From positions 806,001 to 870,000 of the forward strand of contig JALRME010000008.1 in the NCBI GenBank assembly GCA_026120035.1: a stretch of 64,000 nt of DNA, given 5' to 3'. The translations under genes and the position numbers were made by a program. Below are positions 45,913-57,380 of the stretch, piece after piece. The stretch is from Coleophoma eucalyptorum. Its lineage: Eukaryota; Ascomycota; Leotiomycetes; Helotiales; Dermateaceae. The first letter of the stretch is position 1; every line of letters begins with the position of its first letter. The notes beneath the pieces are model-generated. The model did no database searches. It was not told where the DNA came from and was given only the letters and a program-made list of their open reading frames with translations.

Positions 45913-46103
45913 TGTTAGAAGTATAACACCCATTAACACGACAGAGTAATGATAACCTTAAAAGACATGACCAGCTATAAAGCTGTGTAGTCTAATGTCT
46001 AGTCGTAAACAGTTATTTATGTTCTGTACTAGACGATCCTACCTTGTGACTTTCTTTCCTATGCTTTGAATATAACTTAACCTTATTGGATCAAAGTATA
46101 ACA
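45913..46103. mobile_element. Possible solo LTR (about 190 bp)
   Basis: The third TPR unit stops abruptly at TGTTAGAAGTATAACA, which begins TG, and a segment ending AAGTATAACA closes at 46103 with CA. Between them is TATAAAGC (about 45976), a possible promoter. TG...CA ends and the abrupt loss of TPR homology suggest a Copia-like solo LTR. I see no target-site duplication, so this is tentative. Confidence 0.35.
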
Positions 46104-47354
46104 AAATCGATCAACTTTATAAGCGAGTGGGCCATGTGAAAATACACCAGAAATCACGATGTTTATATCCTTATATTTCCACGGCCTTAGAGGTAGCTTG
46201 ATGGTTCAAGGCGAGTGTATATAATATTGGGCAAAAGACGGATATTCGTGAAAACATAATCTTAAGTAGCTACGTGCATCGAAGCGATGAACATAAACTG
46301 GCTGCACAAATTCAGGCGAGGCTCTGCTAATCGACTGCCGCATGAGCAACCTCAATGTTGGGGTTTTCTCCGCATATTAGACGGCCGCCAAATGAGGTAA
46401 GGTGCCCTTCGCTTCACCTCGCTTTGCCGCTCGCGAACACAAGCACCGTTCGTCATTTACCTATATAAGCAACGCACAATGCCTTTGGGTTGGCGCATTC
46501 TCTCCAGTTGCTACGTGGCACCACAGCTTGATCGCTCGAAGCAGTGCAAATGCACAGCCTGCAAGGTTGTTTAGGTAGCTAGTATGTTTTGATTATAGAA
46601 TCATTTCGTATACGTACACGATTCAGTACTTTCCTCCCCTTAGAGTAGGTAAATAGACAGCTAGCCAAAAGGGTTCGAAACTGCGTTGTTAAAGTAAAGA
46701 GAAACATGAGCTAGGTAGCGTTATAAAGACAATTAGGTAATCGGTACTACTAAGTTATCAGTAACACCTCTCTTTTATACAACAAAATCTACAACTTACT
46801 ATCCTGTCGAACCTGGGAAAGCAACGATTGCAAGTTATCACGTGTTCTGGGACGGATCTCTTGGCGTTACTACCCAGATCTAAGAAAGCAGGCCTTTGAA
46901 TGCTTTTCGTACTAAACCATATCAAAGTTTCCAAGGTACAAAGATCGTCCCACCAAGTATCTGGCCCACCCTACAGCAGGCTTCAATGCCATCTACCCCA
47001 TAGGCCGCGTGGGAGTATGCGCAAGCTCTTTTATCTCTGGAGGCGACGAAGCTACCTTCCGTTTAAGGTTATCTGACTTGGTGAGTGGGGTTGTCGGGCC
47101 GGACAAACTCTGCGCCGCTGACTTTTTGTTGCCTTGTCCGATCTTCAGTCGACGTAGGTGGAGTCTGGTCAACGCAACCCTCAACCGGTCAATGTACGAC
47201 ATAAAGGCGTGATTGGAGATTCCGGTGTTGTTTCCAGAAGGACCTTGTTTTTAGCATTGTGCGTCTCGTTTAGAAGATATAGATAAGGTCCAAGTTCTTC
47301 CCATCTCAATTTGTTAACTTCCTTTTGCATCGGCTTTCCTCTTCTCCTCTGGTG
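46104..47354. other. Intergenic upstream of the ABC transporter
   Basis: 1.25 kb. A minus-strand ATG ORF at 46993-47202 (69 aa, basic) is unassigned. The rest shows no recognisable gene. It must contain the ABC transporter promoter; a C/T-rich tract just before 47355 suits a 5' UTR. Confidence 0.4.
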
Positions 47355-50300
47355 ATGGCTTCAAACCATTCCACTACAGGTTATCCCACGACCTCCTTTG
47401 GCCCTACCGTGCCAGGGAGGTTCGATTTTACCCCGCTTTTTGAAGATACCTTCCTGTCTATCCTGCCCTCCGCCCTGCTCCTACTCGCTGTTCCCGCGCG
47501 TCTTGTCTTCCTACGGAAACAACCAAGGAAAGTATTGAGAAGTGCTTTGCACGGCAATAAACTAGTATGCTTCTTCCCATGATTTCACTTAGTGCAGTTT
47601 CTGAATTCGGACAGCTTTTCCTCGTTGTATTCAGTGCTATGCACACAGTGCTTCTCATTCTTCACGCCTTGAATCCTTCCCTCCGTACCCGCGCGACCGT
47701 TGCAGCATCAGCCCTCACATTACTAGATGCCCTGGGACTATGCTTGCTCTCCCATGCTGAACACATCCGTGCTGTGCGTCCATCTGCCATCATCAATATC
47801 TACCTCCTCTTCACCCTCATCTTCGATGTCGCACGTGTCCGTAGCCTCTGGCTCAGCGGATCCACCCGATCCATCGCTGCAGTATTTACTTCCACCCTCG
47901 GCGTGAAAGTCATGATCCTCATCGCTGAAGCGATTGAAAAGCGCAGTATCTTGATCGACCGGTACCGAAATTCCTCTCCGGAAGTAACCAGCGGGATTTA
48001 TAGCCGCTCTTTCTTTTGGTGGCTGAATACGCTGATGACCACGGGCTTCCAACGAGTAATTCAGAATGAAGACTTGTATCCTATTGATGAGGAGATGAGC
48101 TCTGCGTTCCTCCAGAACCATGGGGAGAAGGTCTGGAGTGAAGCGAAGCGGACGCAACCGAGGGCGTTGTTCTGGTCAACGCTCAAAGCTAACCGTGGGC
48201 CGTTCTGCTACTGTATATTTCCACGACTGTGCCTGATTGGATTCCGATACGCCCAACCCTTCTTGCTGTCCAGGACGGTGGATTTCGCGAATAGTCCTGA
48301 GCAACCGGATTCCATTGGATGGGCTTTGACGGGAGCGTTTGGGCTGGTATTCGTGGGACTGGCGGTGGCGAATGGCAGTTATGAGCATATGACTTTTAGG
48401 TTTATAACGACCTTGAGAGGGATGCTAGTTAGCATGATTTATACAAAGACGGTGGATTTGAGCATCACGGCCTTGAATGAGTCGGCGGCGGTCACTCTGA
48501 TGGCAAGCGATACCGGTTTGCTGCTTGCTCTTCCTCCCTAACTAATTGGAGTTTCTAACGAATTGACAGAAGCCATATGTCTAGGCTTTGCCACTATCCA
48601 TGAGGTCTGGGCGGTTCCTATTGAGCTGGGAATTGCACTCTTTTTGTTGCAAAGGCAGCTCGGCCTGGCATTCCTGGCTCCAGCTCTTGTAGCATTTGGC
48701 GCCACGGCCGGAATCTTTGGGCTGGCGCGCTACATTGGAAATGCTCAAAAGATTTGGATTGAGGGTATTCAAACCCGGGTTGACTCGACTGCTTCTATGC
48801 TGGGATCAATGAAGGTAAGTCGTTATTATTCCTGAAGGGGAGCTTGCTGATGACTGTAATCAAGGGAATCAAAATGCTGGGATTTACTAATAGACTCACG
48901 GAAATCATCCAAGGCTTGCGTATAAGAGAACTAACCCTTTCAAATCGGTACAGAAGACTACTCTGTATTCGCGTCCTTTTAGGTATCACAAATCATAATC
49001 CAATTTCCAAGTATGCCAAAGTTAACTTTTGTTCCAGCCAACAGCACACAGTCTCTAGCTCCACTGGCGATGTTCGTTGTCTTCGTCTTGATCGCAAAAT
49101 ACACCGGCAGTACATTGGATACTGCAGCAGCATTTACGGGCCTCTCTTTGATTTCGCTATTATCAGGGCCAATGAACACAATGATCAGCACTATTCCGAT
49201 GCTGAACTCTGGAATGGCTTGCTTTGACAGAATCCAGAAATTCTTGAATTCTGACGCACGACATGACCATCGTCTCCCGTTAACTCCACCTGACTGGAAT
49301 GAAGGACTGGCTCCACAAGAAGTTGATGGAGCTATCGAGTTGAAAAATCTCCCAACGAGAGCCTCTCAGGGACCCTCAGGTATCGCCATGATTGTTGCTC
49401 AGAACGCAAGCTTCTCCTGGGCTGATGGTAGCGAGCCAGTGGTGCGTGATGTCAGTTTTACTCTACCAAGGCATCAATTCTGCTTTATCATTGGACCGGT
49501 TGGCTCGGGGAAGAGTACTTTATTAAAGGGTTTGCTCGGAGAGACACCATCATCACAGGGTTTCGTTTATAGTACCTTTCCTACCACGGCTTACGTGGAT
49601 CAAACACCCTGGATTCAAAATGGCACCATTCAGGAGAATATCCTGGGAATTTCGACCTTCGATGAGCCATGGTATAGACAGGTTGTTCGAGCTTGCGCAT
49701 TAGAACAAGACATTATAATGATGCCCAAAGGACACGGTGAGTATTTCTCCACATTCTAAAATTCCAATACTGATGTGCAGTAGCAACTCCTGTTGGAAGC
49801 GGGGGCATTTCTCTAAGCGGAGGCCAGAAGCAAAGGATAGCTCTCGCACGGGCAGTCTATGCCAAAAAAGAGCTTGTCATCCTAGACGACGTATTTTCCG
49901 GACTAGATGCTGACACTGAGGAACAAGTTTTCAACCGGCTCCTTAGCAAGCAAGGCTTATTCCAACAGATGAATACAACTGTTCTTCTGGTAACCCATGC
50001 TGTGCATCGTCTGCCCTACTCCAACCATATCATTGCCATGGATGCCGTGGGTCGCATTATTGAGCAAGGCTCTTTCGAAGCTCTCATGAATTCTGGCGGG
50101 TATGTACAGAGCCTTGCTGCCAAACTCAAGAGAGAAGACGACTCCTCTTCTGAGGGAGATACAGAGGAAGCAGTTCCGATTAAACTTGTGCCAACCTTTC
50201 ATGCTGACCAGGAGGAGTACAATGCTCAGACTGAAGAATTGAATAGACAGACGGGTGATTTCCAAGTTTATAATTATTACTTTGCTTCGATTAAATGGAA

Positions 50301-52175
50301 ATATAGTTTGATCTTTGCGATACTGGTCGCCACGTATGGAGCGGCTGGGAAATTGACTGAGTTTGTCGTTACGTATTGTATGTTGCCCCAACATCCATTT
50401 GCTATGTAGTCCAATTTCCTGAGGACTGCAAATTACTATGTGATGGACAGATTTGAGGAAATCTATCATGATTCTGACAAGTCTTTAGGGACCGATGGTG
50501 TTAAAGAACACGGAAACCAAGTAAACGACTTTTATCTTGGAATTTATGCCCTACTCGCTGGTCTCGGCCTAGCTGGACTATTAGGCGCTGCTTGGGTATT
50601 TCTACTCAAGATGGTACCCCAAACAGCGTTGGTTCTCCACGAACGACTATTGAAGACAGTGATGGCTGCACCGTTGAGTTTCTTCACTTCCACAGATACT
50701 GGGGTTACTACAAATAGGTACGTGGTTATTCTACATCGCCAAGAGCTTAAGATATCTGACAAGGCAGTAGATTCAGCCAAGACATGACAGTTCTAGATGC
50801 CGAACTACCTTATTCCTTAGTCGACCTTGTTTTAACCGTTGCTGATAGCATCATGGCAACCATTCTAATGTGTATCTCAGCCAGCTACTTTGCAGCCACT
50901 ATACCCCCAATTATCCTCAGTGTATGGGGTAAGTTTCTCCGTTCTCCCCATCTTACAAGCTTTTAACACTTCATCTCAGTATTACAAAAGTTTTATCTCC
51001 GCACCTCCCGACAAATCCGCCTCCTCGACTTAGAAGCCAAGTCCCCACTCTATTCCCACTTTATCGAATCCCTCAGCGGACTTGTCACAATCCGCGCTTT
51101 CGGCTGGGCTGTTCCCTTCCAAGAGGTGAATCTCACTCTCCTCGACGTCTCTCAAAAACCATACTACCTTCTCCTCTGTATCCAACGCTGGCTTTCTCTA
51201 ATCCTCGACCTCCTCGTCGCAGCCCTTGCTGTAATCCTCATGGTTCTCGTTGTGAAATTACGCAGCGAAATCTCTCCCGGTTACGTCGGTCTTGCTCTAC
51301 TCAACGTAATGGGATTCAACGAGCTTCTCGCCCAAATCATCAAAAACTGGACCAGGCTGGAAACCTCATTCGGAGCTATTGCAAGACTAAAGACTTTCTC
51401 CGGCACTACAGCCAATGAGAACCTTCCCAATGAGACCGCTTCCGTCCCTGACTCCTGGCCGTCACGCGGCGCTGTCGAATTCAAGAACGTCTCCGCATCC
51501 TATACATTCGGCGGAGATCTCGTGGTTAAGAACCTCTCTATGAGCATTGCACCGGGAAAGAAATTGGGAATTTGTGGAAGGAGTGGGAGCGGGAAGAGCT
51601 CGCTTATTTCGAGTCTGTTCAGGATGTTGGAATTGGCGCCCGAGAGTGAGATTACCATCGATGGGATTGACATCACGACCCTCCCCCGCCAACTCGTTCG
51701 CGAACGCCTGAACGCCATTCCACAAGAGCCCTTTTTTATCCGGGGCTCCATCCGCGCCAACGCTGACCCTTACTCACAGTTTCCCGACTCCTCCATCATC
51801 CAAGCTATCCAAAAAGTCCACCTCTGGCCGTTAGTGCTCGCTAAAGGCGGGTTGGATGCGGACTTAGATGCAGAGTTCTTCTCTCATGGGCAACGACAGC
51901 TTTTCTGTCTTGCGAGAGCGATATTGAGGAAGAGCAAAGTGGTGGTCCTCGATGAGGTTACCAGTAGCGTTGATGCGAGGAGCGATGAGTTAATGCAGTT
52001 GGTTATTCGGGAAGAATTTGCTGAGGCGACGATTTTGTGTGTGGCGCATCGCTTAGACACGATTCTGGATTTTGATCAGATCGCGCTCATGGGTGGAGGT
52101 GAACTGAAGGAACATGACTCCCCGTCCGCTTTGTTGGCTAGGGATAGTCTTTTCAGGGAATTGTATAACTCTTGA
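47355..52175 (+). CDS. ABCC/MRP-type full ABC transporter (1450 aa), nine exons
   Basis: Exons 47355-47564, 47615-48515, 48570-48814, 48865-48982, 49038-49736, 49781-50377, 50489-50717, 50771-50928, 50980-52175. Topology is TMD0-TMD1-NBD1-TMD2-NBD2. NBD1 has GPVGSGKST (Walker A), ISLSGGQKQRIALARA (signature) and LVILDDVFSGLD, where Asp replaces the catalytic Glu, as usual in ABCC NBD1. NBD2 has GRSGSGKSS, FSHGQRQLFCLARA, VVVLDEVTSSVD and VAHRLDTI. Several joins looked like frameshifts but resolve with introns: VLL to ANSTQSLAPLAMF at 48982/49038 and VVTY to WTDGVKEHGNQ at 50377/50489. It is an exporter of organic anions or conjugates at the plasma or vacuolar membrane. There are no biosynthetic genes beside it. 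Confidence 0.93.
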
Positions 52176-52720
52176 ACGTAGAGTTCAAACTCATGTACTG
52201 CTAACAAGCTATGTTGAAAAAAAGGAGTAGAGCGTTCTGGGATTTTGTTTCGGCAATATATCATATGTAACAAGCAAATCAACTTGAAAATCGAAATTTT
52301 GTTCAAAGTTGATTGCCATATCCTTGAAAAAAGAAGCCCTAGAAATTTGTCCTGTTAAATTACATTGCAAAATATCAGGATCCACCATATCGTCTGAATT
52401 CCGTCCGATGTTGATGGACGCAATCCGCAGCTTATGCAACTTTCTCGCTACTGCCGCGCTTGTAATATACGGGCTCGTAAGGGGTATTCTATTTGCTTCG
52501 CTTTACTAACTGATTGTAAACCTTTTATTTAATATTACTAAGTCAATAAAGGGAGAAGAGAATATGGCTTTAAGAGAGTAGAACGTTTATTTCAGAGAAG
52601 TGGATTCACACGGCAGTATTTAAGAGTTTTTTGAGCATCTACATTAATTTATTCATAGTAGCAATTTCGTTAATACTAGTTCCCCCATCTCCACTTCTCT
52701 CAGCTGGAAGATTCTAGTAT
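52176..52720. other. Intergenic between ABC transporter and gEgh16-like gene
   Basis: 545 bp between convergent 3' ends. AT-rich, no gene recognised. Confidence 0.45.
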
Positions 52721-53523
52721 TTATGCGGCGGCTGGGGCAGCAGCACCTCCGGCCATTTGCATGGCAACGACACCACCGAATGGTCCGGCACCGGATGGGT
52801 TGACAATCTTGACGAGGCAGACGTTGGATTGTCCACCGACGTTTCCGGAGCAGGTGGTGCCAGCTGGGACAGTGATGGCAATTGGGTAGTCCTCGTTGAC
52901 GTTGGCGGCACGCTTAACAATGCCCATGTTGACGAGAGTGCGGGTGATCAAACCACGTTGCTTTGGTGCGGCGATGTTACCCTTGGTACCTGGGACTTGG
53001 GTGGTGACCTCCAACTTCTGTCCAGTGGAGAAAGCACCAGTTCCGGTGGGGTCAACAATGGCGGAGTATGGTCCAGCTCCGTCAGTGGTAACGATGTGGA
53101 CAGTTCCGGTGAGGGATCCACCTGGGGTAACCTGGGCGAGGGTGTTACCGGATTGGGCCTGCGATAAGGTTAGTAATGATCATGCTCAGCCGAGTTAAGA
53201 TGCTTACCATGACGGCGGTCATGCCCTCAAGGGTGTTTGGTCCAGCCTTGGTCTTTCCGAGTCCGTCAGAGGCGGCAGCCTTGCTGTTGAAGACAGTGGT
53301 GTCAACCTCAGTGGCGGCGTTCTTTCCGGCACCTGGGATAACGGCACCCTGGATACCAAGACCAGTGGTGTTTCCACCGGCATCACCAGTCTGATGTATT
53401 AGTTAGTATAGCCGATTGAAATCTTTGGATAAGCTGCAACAAGCTTACCATGACGGCGATCTTGCCGTGGGCGGCAACGAGAGGGGAGGCGGCAAGCGCA
53501 ACGATAAGAGCCTTGGAGAACAT
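52721..53523 (-). CDS. gEgh16/MAS3-like secreted protein (231 aa)
   Basis: Exons 53523-53449, 53390-53208, 53158-52721 (introns 58 and 49 nt, each splitting after a Met codon). The signal peptide MFSKALIVALAASPLVAAHG ends before a His-Gly start. TGDAGGNTTGLGIQGAVIP and DTTVFNSKAAASDGLGKTKA match the N-terminal half of the Egh16/MAS3 family, secreted proteins associated with appressoria and early infection in plant pathogens but also present in saprotrophs. VTPGGSLTGTVHIVTTDGAG and YSAIVDPTG follow. Only two Cys are seen in the mature protein (TTCSGNVGGQSNVC), fewer than in many relatives. Codon use is strongly biased, which suggests high expression. Virulence function is not implied by sequence. 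Confidence 0.82.
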
Positions 53524-55093
53524 ATTGGCGGTATTAGAATTGATTGAAAAAATTATAAAAATAAAGTTTAAAGATGGTAAAGAATACTAATCAATAGTAG
53601 ACTTGAAAAAGAATTGAAATGAAGATGATTGAAGTGAAGATGTTGATCGCAGATGATTAAAAAGTATTCTGAGGGACATTTGAGCTGCTTTAATAGAAAA
53701 TCCTCCTTGAGCACCAGACTCTAACATAGCTTTGGCTGAGGGTCGAGAACATGCCAAGAGAAGCTATACACATGGAACTCCCCAAAATCAATGCACCCGC
53801 GCCGGTAAGGCAAGCCCAGCCAAAGATCTCAATTGATGGGCCAAACGCTGAGATTTTGGTTGGGTCTGGAAGGGTCGTCTGTGTCGACGCAGATAGGTAG
53901 TTGAGCTGGAACTTCTTGGCTGATGGAAAAACAGGACAAACAAGCACGCACCAGCCGATCAAGATGAAAATCGAAACACGACCACCCCAGGCCGGCAGTT
54001 TGATCAGCCCGTGCGGAGGTGCAACGGACGATTAACTGACGACAATCAGATAGGTACAATGCAACTGGCAACCAAACGTAGCCTAGTTTGCAGCTCAAAC
54101 CGGTTTCCGCTTAAAGAGTTCTGCGGCAGTTAAGCTCTCGAGCCTCTTGCTTTGCCACCAAAATTGGCACCAAGTTGGCACCTCGCTTAGCTTTGGAGAT
54201 TCTAATACTTTGGTCGCTTCGCTTCGCTTCGCTTGCTTTGCCAGGATACTGTCTACTGTTCTGCCTGTCGAAGGCGGGGCCTCCATCTGCTCACGGTCTC
54301 TTTTTAAAAGTTCCATGCAGGTTTCGCTTTTGACACCTGAACATCTTCCTAAAGAAGGGTGGCTTATTGTTTATTGTTTCCTTCCACAGCGTTCGGCCAA
54401 TCCAGATCTCACCAAGGGCTGGGAGAAGGTCCTCGTCCCGCAACAATTGCCGTCGCAAGATATCATCCAAAGCAAGGCAGCGTCGCAAGATATTATCTAG
54501 AACAAGGCTTTGGATATTTCGCTACCTTTACTAAAAACAAAATAGTTATGGCAGACCAGCAAAGACATTTCGAAACTACTCGACGAAGTGATTAATCCTG
54601 CGACCAATGGTAAATCTACTCGATGTCTTCATCATATCGAGCGATAGATGCCGGAGACATGGGGATTCACGCACTACCTTCAATGGTCATTGTCTACATA
54701 CTTTGAGAGCGAGTGACTTACACCGACTGTGTTAGTTGGTGCAGGCCTGCCAACGGACAGCATAACGTGAGGAATGCGGCGCCTCTGAGTCCACCCTCCG
54801 CGCACAAAGATTGCTATTGCCTCAATAGACAAGTTGTCTGCCTGAACTAGCATTCAGAATAATGATAGGCCTCAATGGGGAGCAGAAGGGAGAGATTATA
54901 GTCCACCTTGATCCCAAGAGACCACAACTTCGAAGATATAACGTTGCATTCAAACCACACCGCGGAAAGCCTGTTACAGAATATGATTCTAAGTACATAT
55001 GTGTATTGGAATAGCAATGATGGGATCCGGAGGGATAATATACTAGCAAGTTAACACCTGAAAGGGAGCTATCCAGAGCAATATAACTGCAGG
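53524..55093. other. Intergenic with TTCGC microrepeats and unassigned ORFs
   Basis: Contains the gEgh16-like promoter. CGCTTCGCTTCGCTTCGCTT is a 5-bp microrepeat at about 54215-54234. A minus-strand frame (53690-53962) has two hydrophobic stretches (GWCVLVCPVF; FGWACLTGAGALILGSS) but no ATG-led model or known family. It may be a membrane-protein fragment. Confidence 0.35.
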
Positions 55094-55330
55094 TTATACA
55101 GATATATGAGGAAATAATTTCTGACCGCATACAGGAAGATGGGAAAGAGACAGTAAGATGGCTATTGCCTGAGTGAAAGCCTCATGAGAGGTAGCCCCAG
55201 GAGCTAATCGATCTGCCACAAATAAAGAAGACAACGATCCAGCTAGTGCGACAGCCATAACCTCAGTTACAAAAGCTACATCGGCTTCGCAATTCAACTC
55301 ACCTGGTATGCCCGTTACTGAGAGATGCAC
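55094..55330 (-). pseudogene. Possible decayed paralogue of the two-TM protein
   Basis: The minus-strand frame from ATG 55330 reads LSVTG, then LNCEADVAFV, then SLFVADRLAPG. These align with LSVSFDNCEANATYD and IFVAAARLSLF of the gene at 55623-56054 in the same order and similar spacing, but membrane segments are disrupted. The similarity is short and judged by eye. Confidence 0.3.
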
Positions 55331-55622
55331 TACCTAGCAAGAATACATCAGAGGTGAAGATAAGTGATATAGAATCTTGTGGATTGTAGTAGGCGGAGGC
55401 GCAGTATATCTATACATCAGATATGTGAAGAAAGTGAAGCCGTACGCACATTCAGCTCTTCTTTATTCTTGGAACGTCATTACCCCTAATTTTAAATTTA
55501 TACCATTTATATTGTAAACACAGGAGGTTATGGCCAAGCACCTGTAGCTCTGCGTTGTATACAGGTAGCGGTGTCCATGTTTGTACCACACCGACCACAG
55601 CAAGCCTTTTTTGCTCAAATCC

Positions 55623-56054
55623 CTAGTTTATCGGCTGTGATACGACCGCTATATTTTTCTCCATAGGTGCATATGGCGGTGGAGGAGCCTGAAGGTGAGC
55701 TGTGTCGCCTGTCCATGTTGAATCTATATACATCGCATCACAGACCATGGGATTCTGAGCTCGATGTCTTTCAACGCAGCAGAATAATGATAATCTAGCT
55801 GCTGCCACAAATATCGCTATGGCGAAAAAAACTATTCCGCCTGCAGGGGTGCCACATTCTGATTCTATATCGTATGTGGCGTTTGCTTCGCAGTTATCAA
55901 ATGATACGGAGAGAATAGTACCCACGATAAGGCAGATGATGAATATGAGATATAAGGCGTATGAAAAGTACTTTAAGACTGATGAGCATGTTGCGACTTT
56001 GTTCCGACGAACTTGATGTTGAGGCTGAGCTTCCATTGTTGTATGGTCTTGCAT
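55623..56054 (-). CDS. Small two-TM membrane protein (143 aa), unknown
   Basis: Intronless ORF from ATG 56054. A basic cytosolic start (HQVRRNKVATCSS) leads into TM1 (YALYLIFIICLIVGTILSVS). A short outer loop with two Cys and an N-glycosylation site (FDNCEANATYDIESECGTP) precedes TM2 (GGIVFFAIAIFVAAARLSLF). The C-terminal tail is Pro-rich, with LQAPPPPYAPMEKN; the PPPY is a possible WW-domain/Rsp5 ligand. I know no family name. Confidence 0.55.
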   Translation of the reverse strand: MQDHTTMEAQPQHQVRRNKVATCSSVLKYFSYALYLIFIICLIVGTILSVSFDNCEANATYDIESECGTPAGGIVFFAIAIFVAAARLSLFCCVERHRAQNPMVCDAMYIDSTWTGDTAHLQAPPPPYAPMEKNIAVVSQPIN

Positions 56055-56869
56055 TACTGCGACAGTATGAAATTTCTTCCGAGATGATTATAAACTGAAA
56101 ATGGGAGTAGATTTGAGAATGTGTACGAAAAATTTAATAGTAGTGGTGCATCATAGTTGTGTTCAATTGCCCTCCAATTGTTCAGGTACGAGGTTTTTAT
56201 TAAAAGGAAAGAATTGTTTTTAAATTTCCATGGAACTATTGAACCTTCAAGTTGTGAAAGAAACTAAACTCATTACGTTCTTCAATGTACTTAGATTGTC
56301 GGATCCACATTTGACAGGTCTCAATTGGGGGTTTAAAAAGCTTTAATTACGTTACCTATCAAACTCTAACGCCACAAGCCGAAATTCAAACAAAAGTTCG
56401 ATTGCAAACATAAAAACTTGCCGTGAACATATGTAGTGTTGGCCATGGACATTAACTCTGGAAGTTAGATTGCTGCATCGTTGTATACCCTTGCTTGAAC
56501 CCTCCCCCCCCCCCCCCACTCCGGTACCCAAAGCTTGTTGCTGAGGTACTGCCAACCATACTTGTCTCGTGCTGTACTATAGTAATTTGAATTTGCTATG
56601 CAAGAAACTTTACTGGTAGTAGATAAGAGTTCTCAGGGTTTTCATACCCTTTAGCTTTTTCTTCGCTTGATTAATATTTTGTTAGTGTATAGATTTGAAT
56701 CATCTCTTGGATGAATTGTTCTTTGACAACACCTTGCAACGTGCAATTTTCACACAATACTTTACTTTCAATAGATAAGTTATCACTCTCTTTTATATAG
56801 TTATCATGTATCTATTAATACTTCGTATACTATCCTTTTTTATTAATTACTGTGCTACGTCTATCTTCT
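56055..56869. other. AT-rich intergenic with C14 homopolymer
   Basis: A run of 14 C at about 56504-56517 is the main feature. The remainder is AT-rich with no coding potential visible. It leads into the transposase relic. Confidence 0.4.
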
Positions 56870-57380
56870 ATACTAGATAGTTACACTACGAATAACTTAC
56901 CATCCAGATTATCCTAAGCTTTAATCAAAGTATTTCTAGGGCTTCAATGGCATATTCTCTGGTACCTATAGTCTCAAGTTCTAGATATCAGTGTCAGACC
57001 TTATATTTGAGGTACTACTAGATATGCTCGATAGGATTTAAATCGAATGAATAGGAAGGCTAGTTAATTATTAGAATTCTTATGTACTAGAACTATTTCT
57101 TTATAGTATTTACTTTATAAATTTAGCATTTTACTATATAAAAGCATGGCCAGATTCCTAAATTCAAAATTCATCTCGTTCGGAATAACAAAGTGGCCGG
57201 TTAGTCGAGTAGTAGATTATCCTTCGTCGCGTAACGCGTTATATCGAGTAGTATTTCAAATACTCTGTCCGGGATATTTAAAGCCCCTCTAATCTTAGTT
57301 ACGGAATAATCGAATGCTACCGCTGTAGCTATCTTCCCTCTGCTGTAGGGGGTAAGTTCATTCTACTTCGTGATAACCCC
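56870..57380 (-). mobile_element. Tc1/mariner transposase relic with RIP-like stops
   Basis: On the minus strand, 57375-57200 encodes NELTPYSRGKIATAVAFDYS and IRGALNIPDRVFEI, the N-terminal helix-turn-helix of Tc1-like transposases. Further on, 57060-56870 encodes PSYSFDLNPIEHI, the DDE-domain end, then REYAIEALEIL. Tryptophans expected before PSYS and after IEHI are both TAG, as if TGG had changed to TAG, and further TGA/TAG stops interrupt the frame. The middle of the transposase is missing. Terminal inverted repeats were not found. Confidence 0.75.

Noticed and set aside
47525..50490. Apparent frameshifts in the ABC transporter (around 47570, 48985 and 50407)
   Set aside because: Each is explained by a GT-AG intron of 50, 55 or 111 nt that rejoins family motifs in frame.
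54095..54600. Overlapping short ORFs on both strands
   Set aside because: No start context, no family, and composition driven by the TTCGC microrepeat.
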